From assembly GCA_947591115.1 (NCBI GenBank), contig CANQCX010000110.1, positions 1 to 6,577 of the forward strand: a stretch of 6,577 nt of DNA, read 5' to 3'. Position numbers and translations under genes: made by a program. Origin of the DNA: an uncultured Lachnospiraceae bacterium (GTDB taxonomy: Bacteria > Bacillota > Clostridia > Lachnospirales > Lachnospiraceae). The notes beneath the pieces are model-generated. The model was given only the letters and a program-made list of their open reading frames with translations, did not search any database and was not told the DNA's origin. This document shows, piece by piece, positions 4,762 through 6,577 of this stretch (its first letter is position 1; each line of letters begins with the position of its first letter).

Positions 4762-5913
4762 ATGTTTGATACAATTATTGTAGGCGCCGGAGTGGCGGGA
4801 GCCGTAGCTGCCAGAAAACTTGCGGAAGAGGGAAACCGCAGCGTGCTTGTGATTGAGCGGAGAAGCCATATCGGCGGAAACTGCTATGACTGTCCGGACG
4901 AGTACGGAGTTTTGATCCACGAATACGGCCCGCATATTTTCCATACGGACGAAGAAAGCGTCAGGGAGTATCTGTCCCGTTTTACGGAATGGTACGATTT
5001 CGGACATGAAGTAGTGGCAAACGTAGGGGACAAGCTGATTCCGGTTCCGTTTAATTTAAATACGCTCCATATGGTTTATGAAAAGGAGAAAGCGGACCGT
5101 CTGGAGAAGAAGCTGCTCGAGGAATACGGCGAGGGAAGCCGCGTTCCGATCATGAAGCTGCGGGAGAACGCCGATCCGGACATCCGCGAGATTGCGGAGT
5201 ATGTTTACCAAAACATTTTTCTGCGCTATACGATGAAGCAGTGGGGACAGAAGCCGGAGGAGATCAGTCCGGAGGTAACGGGACGCGTTCCGGTCGTAAT
5301 TTCCTATGACAACCGCTATTTTAAGGATAAATATCAGGGCGTGCCGAAAAACGGGTTTACGCCGATGTTTGAAAAAATGCTCCGCCATAAAAATATCGAA
5401 GTCCGGCTCAATACGGACTGCAGGGAGCTGCTTTGTTTTCAGGATGGGAAAATCTACTTTCAGGATGAAGAATTTACCGGAGATCTGATCTATACCGGAG
5501 CGATCGACGAACTGTTTGACTGCCGTTTTGGAAGACTTCCGTACCGTTCGCTGGATTTTCGGTTTGAGCATCTTGATACGGACTCCTATCAGGGACACAG
5601 CGTAGTCAACTATACGGTCAGCGAGGATTTTACCAGAATTACCGAGTTTAAATTCCTGACCGGACAAACGGACGCTGACGGGACGACCATTGTAAAAGAA
5701 TATCCGTTTGCATATACCGGAGCAAAGGGCGAAATTCCGTATTATGCGATCTTAGAGGATGAAAATCAGGCATTGTATGAAAAATACCGCAGCTTGACGG
5801 AAGACTATCAGGGATTTTACCTTCTGGGACGTCTGGCGGAATACAAGTATTACAATATTGACGCGATGGCGCTGAAGGCAATGGAACTTGCCGACCGGCT
5901 GATGAAGAAATAA
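4762..5913 (+). CDS. glf: UDP-galactopyranose mutase
   Basis: A 383-residue flavoprotein that interconverts UDP-galactopyranose and UDP-galactofuranose in the cytoplasm, supplying the donor for galactofuranose-containing surface glycans. The N-terminus carries the FAD-binding Rossmann motif GAGVAG (8-13), followed by IERRSHIGGNCYD (31-43). Family signatures follow: HEYGPHIFHT (53-62), YTMKQWG (156-162, Trp161), VTGRVPV (172-178), NRYFKDKYQG (184-193), KEYP (312-315) and the C-terminal GRLAEYKYYNIDAM (356-369). These match the substrate- and flavin-contacting segments of characterised bacterial mutases. Length is close to the usual bacterial range of about 370-390. There is no signal peptide or membrane segment, as expected. 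It has a strong promoter and ribosome site, and is followed after 23 bases by a glycosyltransferase in the same direction, which supports a polysaccharide role. Confidence 0.96.
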   Translation: MFDTIIVGAGVAGAVAARKLAEEGNRSVLVIERRSHIGGNCYDCPDEYGVLIHEYGPHIFHTDEESVREYLSRFTEWYDFGHEVVANVGDKLIPVPFNLNTLHMVYEKEKADRLEKKLLEEYGEGSRVPIMKLRENADPDIREIAEYVYQNIFLRYTMKQWGQKPEEISPEVTGRVPVVISYDNRYFKDKYQGVPKNGFTPMFEKMLRHKNIEVRLNTDCRELLCFQDGKIYFQDEEFTGDLIYTGAIDELFDCRFGRLPYRSLDFRFEHLDTDSYQGHSVVNYTVSEDFTRITEFKFLTGQTDADGTTIVKEYPFAYTGAKGEIPYYAILEDENQALYEKYRSLTEDYQGFYLLGRLAEYKYYNIDAMALKAMELADRLMKK

Positions 5914-5936
5914 ATTCAGATTAGAAAGGAAACCAT

Positions 5937-6577
5937 ATGAAATTACTGACGTTTACCATCCCCTGTTACAATTCGGAGGCATATATGGAAAAATGCATTG
6001 AGTCCATTCTTTTGGGGGGAGAAGATATCGAAATTCTGATCGTGGACGACGGCTCGAAAGACCGCACCGCAGAAATCGCGGATGCATATGCCGAGAAATA
6101 CCCGACCATCATACGGGCGATCCATCAGGAAAACGGGGGACATGGAGAAGCGGTCAATACCGGAATCCGCAACGCCTCGGGACGGTATTTTAAAGTCGTT
6201 GACAGCGACGACTGGGTAGATGCCGATGCGTACCGGAAAATTCTTTCGACGTTAAAGAAGCTGGAAAGCGACGGAACGGGAACGGATATGCTGCTTTCCA
6301 ATTATGTCTATGAAAAAGAAGGGGCAAAGCATAAAAGAGTAATGCGGCAGACCGGTTTTCCGAAGGACCGGCTTTTTACATGGAGCAGCGTCCGTCATTT
6401 TTTCAAGGGACACTATATCCTGATGCATTCCGTCATTTACCGCACCGAATTATTGCGGGAGTGCGGACTGAAGCTTCCGAAGCATACGTTTTATGTAGAC
6501 AATCTCTACGTGTACCAGCCGCTTCCAAGCGTCCATACGATGTATTATCTGGATGTGGATTTTTACCGTTATTATAT
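5937..6577 (+). CDS. Family 2 glycosyltransferase (3' partial)
   Basis: The first 213 codons of a gene cut by the window end. It starts at an ATG with AGAAAGGA (5923-5930) about seven bases upstream. The protein begins directly with the GT-A fold of glycosyltransferase family 2: TFTIPCYNSEAYMEKCIES (5-23), LIVDDGSKDRT (34-44), QENGGHGEAVNTGI (64-77) and VVDSDDW (87-93). The last of these contains the metal-binding DxD at Asp89-Asp91. These enzymes move a sugar from a nucleotide donor to an acceptor, usually at the inner membrane face. No membrane segment is visible in the part present. Lying 23 bases after glf, it is almost certainly co-transcribed with it, and may use UDP-galactofuranose or another sugar in the same glycan; donor and acceptor cannot be assigned. 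It was read directly from the sequence by translating from 5937 to the window edge with no stop. Confidence 0.92.
   Translation, partial: MKLLTFTIPCYNSEAYMEKCIESILLGGEDIEILIVDDGSKDRTAEIADAYAEKYPTIIRAIHQENGGHGEAVNTGIRNASGRYFKVVDSDDWVDADAYRKILSTLKKLESDGTGTDMLLSNYVYEKEGAKHKRVMRQTGFPKDRLFTWSSVRHFFKGHYILMHSVIYRTELLRECGLKLPKHTFYVDNLYVYQPLPSVHTMYYLDVDFYRYY

Noticed and set aside
5056..5667. Open frame of 203 codons antisense to glf
   Set aside because: glf motifs run continuously through the same bases, and the antisense product has no family signature or credible ribosome site.
1..6577. A defence system, mobile element, CRISPR array or RNA gene
   Set aside because: I looked on both strands. All long segments are accounted for by housekeeping or metabolic genes, and I found no repeat arrays, terminal inverted repeats with a transposase, or tRNA-like folds.

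Overview
The window looks like an ordinary chromosomal segment of a Gram-positive anaerobe of the class Clostridia. Lachnospiraceae is my best guess, and it is inference from protein character only. The support is AGGAGG-type ribosome sites, an FeoB iron transporter, a Crt-type crotonase like those of butyrate formers, a cytoplasmic GH13 glycosidase, and a UDP-galactopyranose mutase next to a family 2 glycosyltransferase. Base composition is roughly balanced. I see no insertion sequence, integrase, phage gene, CRISPR array, tRNA or rRNA.

Layout. Bases 1-1047 (+) hold the C-terminal membrane half of FeoB, whose start lies outside the window. Its 3' end overlaps the 3' end of a convergent GH13 alpha-amylase-family gene (1029-2339, -) by 19 bp. 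Upstream of that gene on the same strand is a crotonase/enoyl-CoA hydratase (2436-3239, -), and a GC-rich hairpin lies in the 96 bp between them. The crotonase has a clear sigma-A-type promoter at 3281-3309. It diverges from mutY (3375-4526, +), an adenine DNA glycosylase with an iron-sulfur cluster motif, and the two promoters are packed into about 60 bp. A 235-bp AT-rich gap follows (4527-4761). It carries a hairpin after mutY, two candidate promoters, a 9-bp direct repeat and a near-perfect A/T palindrome. Then come glf (4762-5913, +) and, 23 bp later, a glycosyltransferase (5937 to the window end, +) that is cut off by the edge.

How the genes relate. Most neighbours are functionally unrelated: iron uptake, glycan breakdown, acyl-CoA metabolism and DNA repair. 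The real functional unit is glf plus the glycosyltransferase. Glf makes the UDP-galactofuranose donor, and the transferase probably belongs to the same cell-surface glycan pathway, so this may be the start of a capsule or exopolysaccharide operon running past the right edge.

I found no convincing undescribed system. The observations most worth a second look are non-coding: the crotonase/mutY divergent promoter region with its 12-bp inverted repeat, and the palindrome and direct repeat in front of glf.
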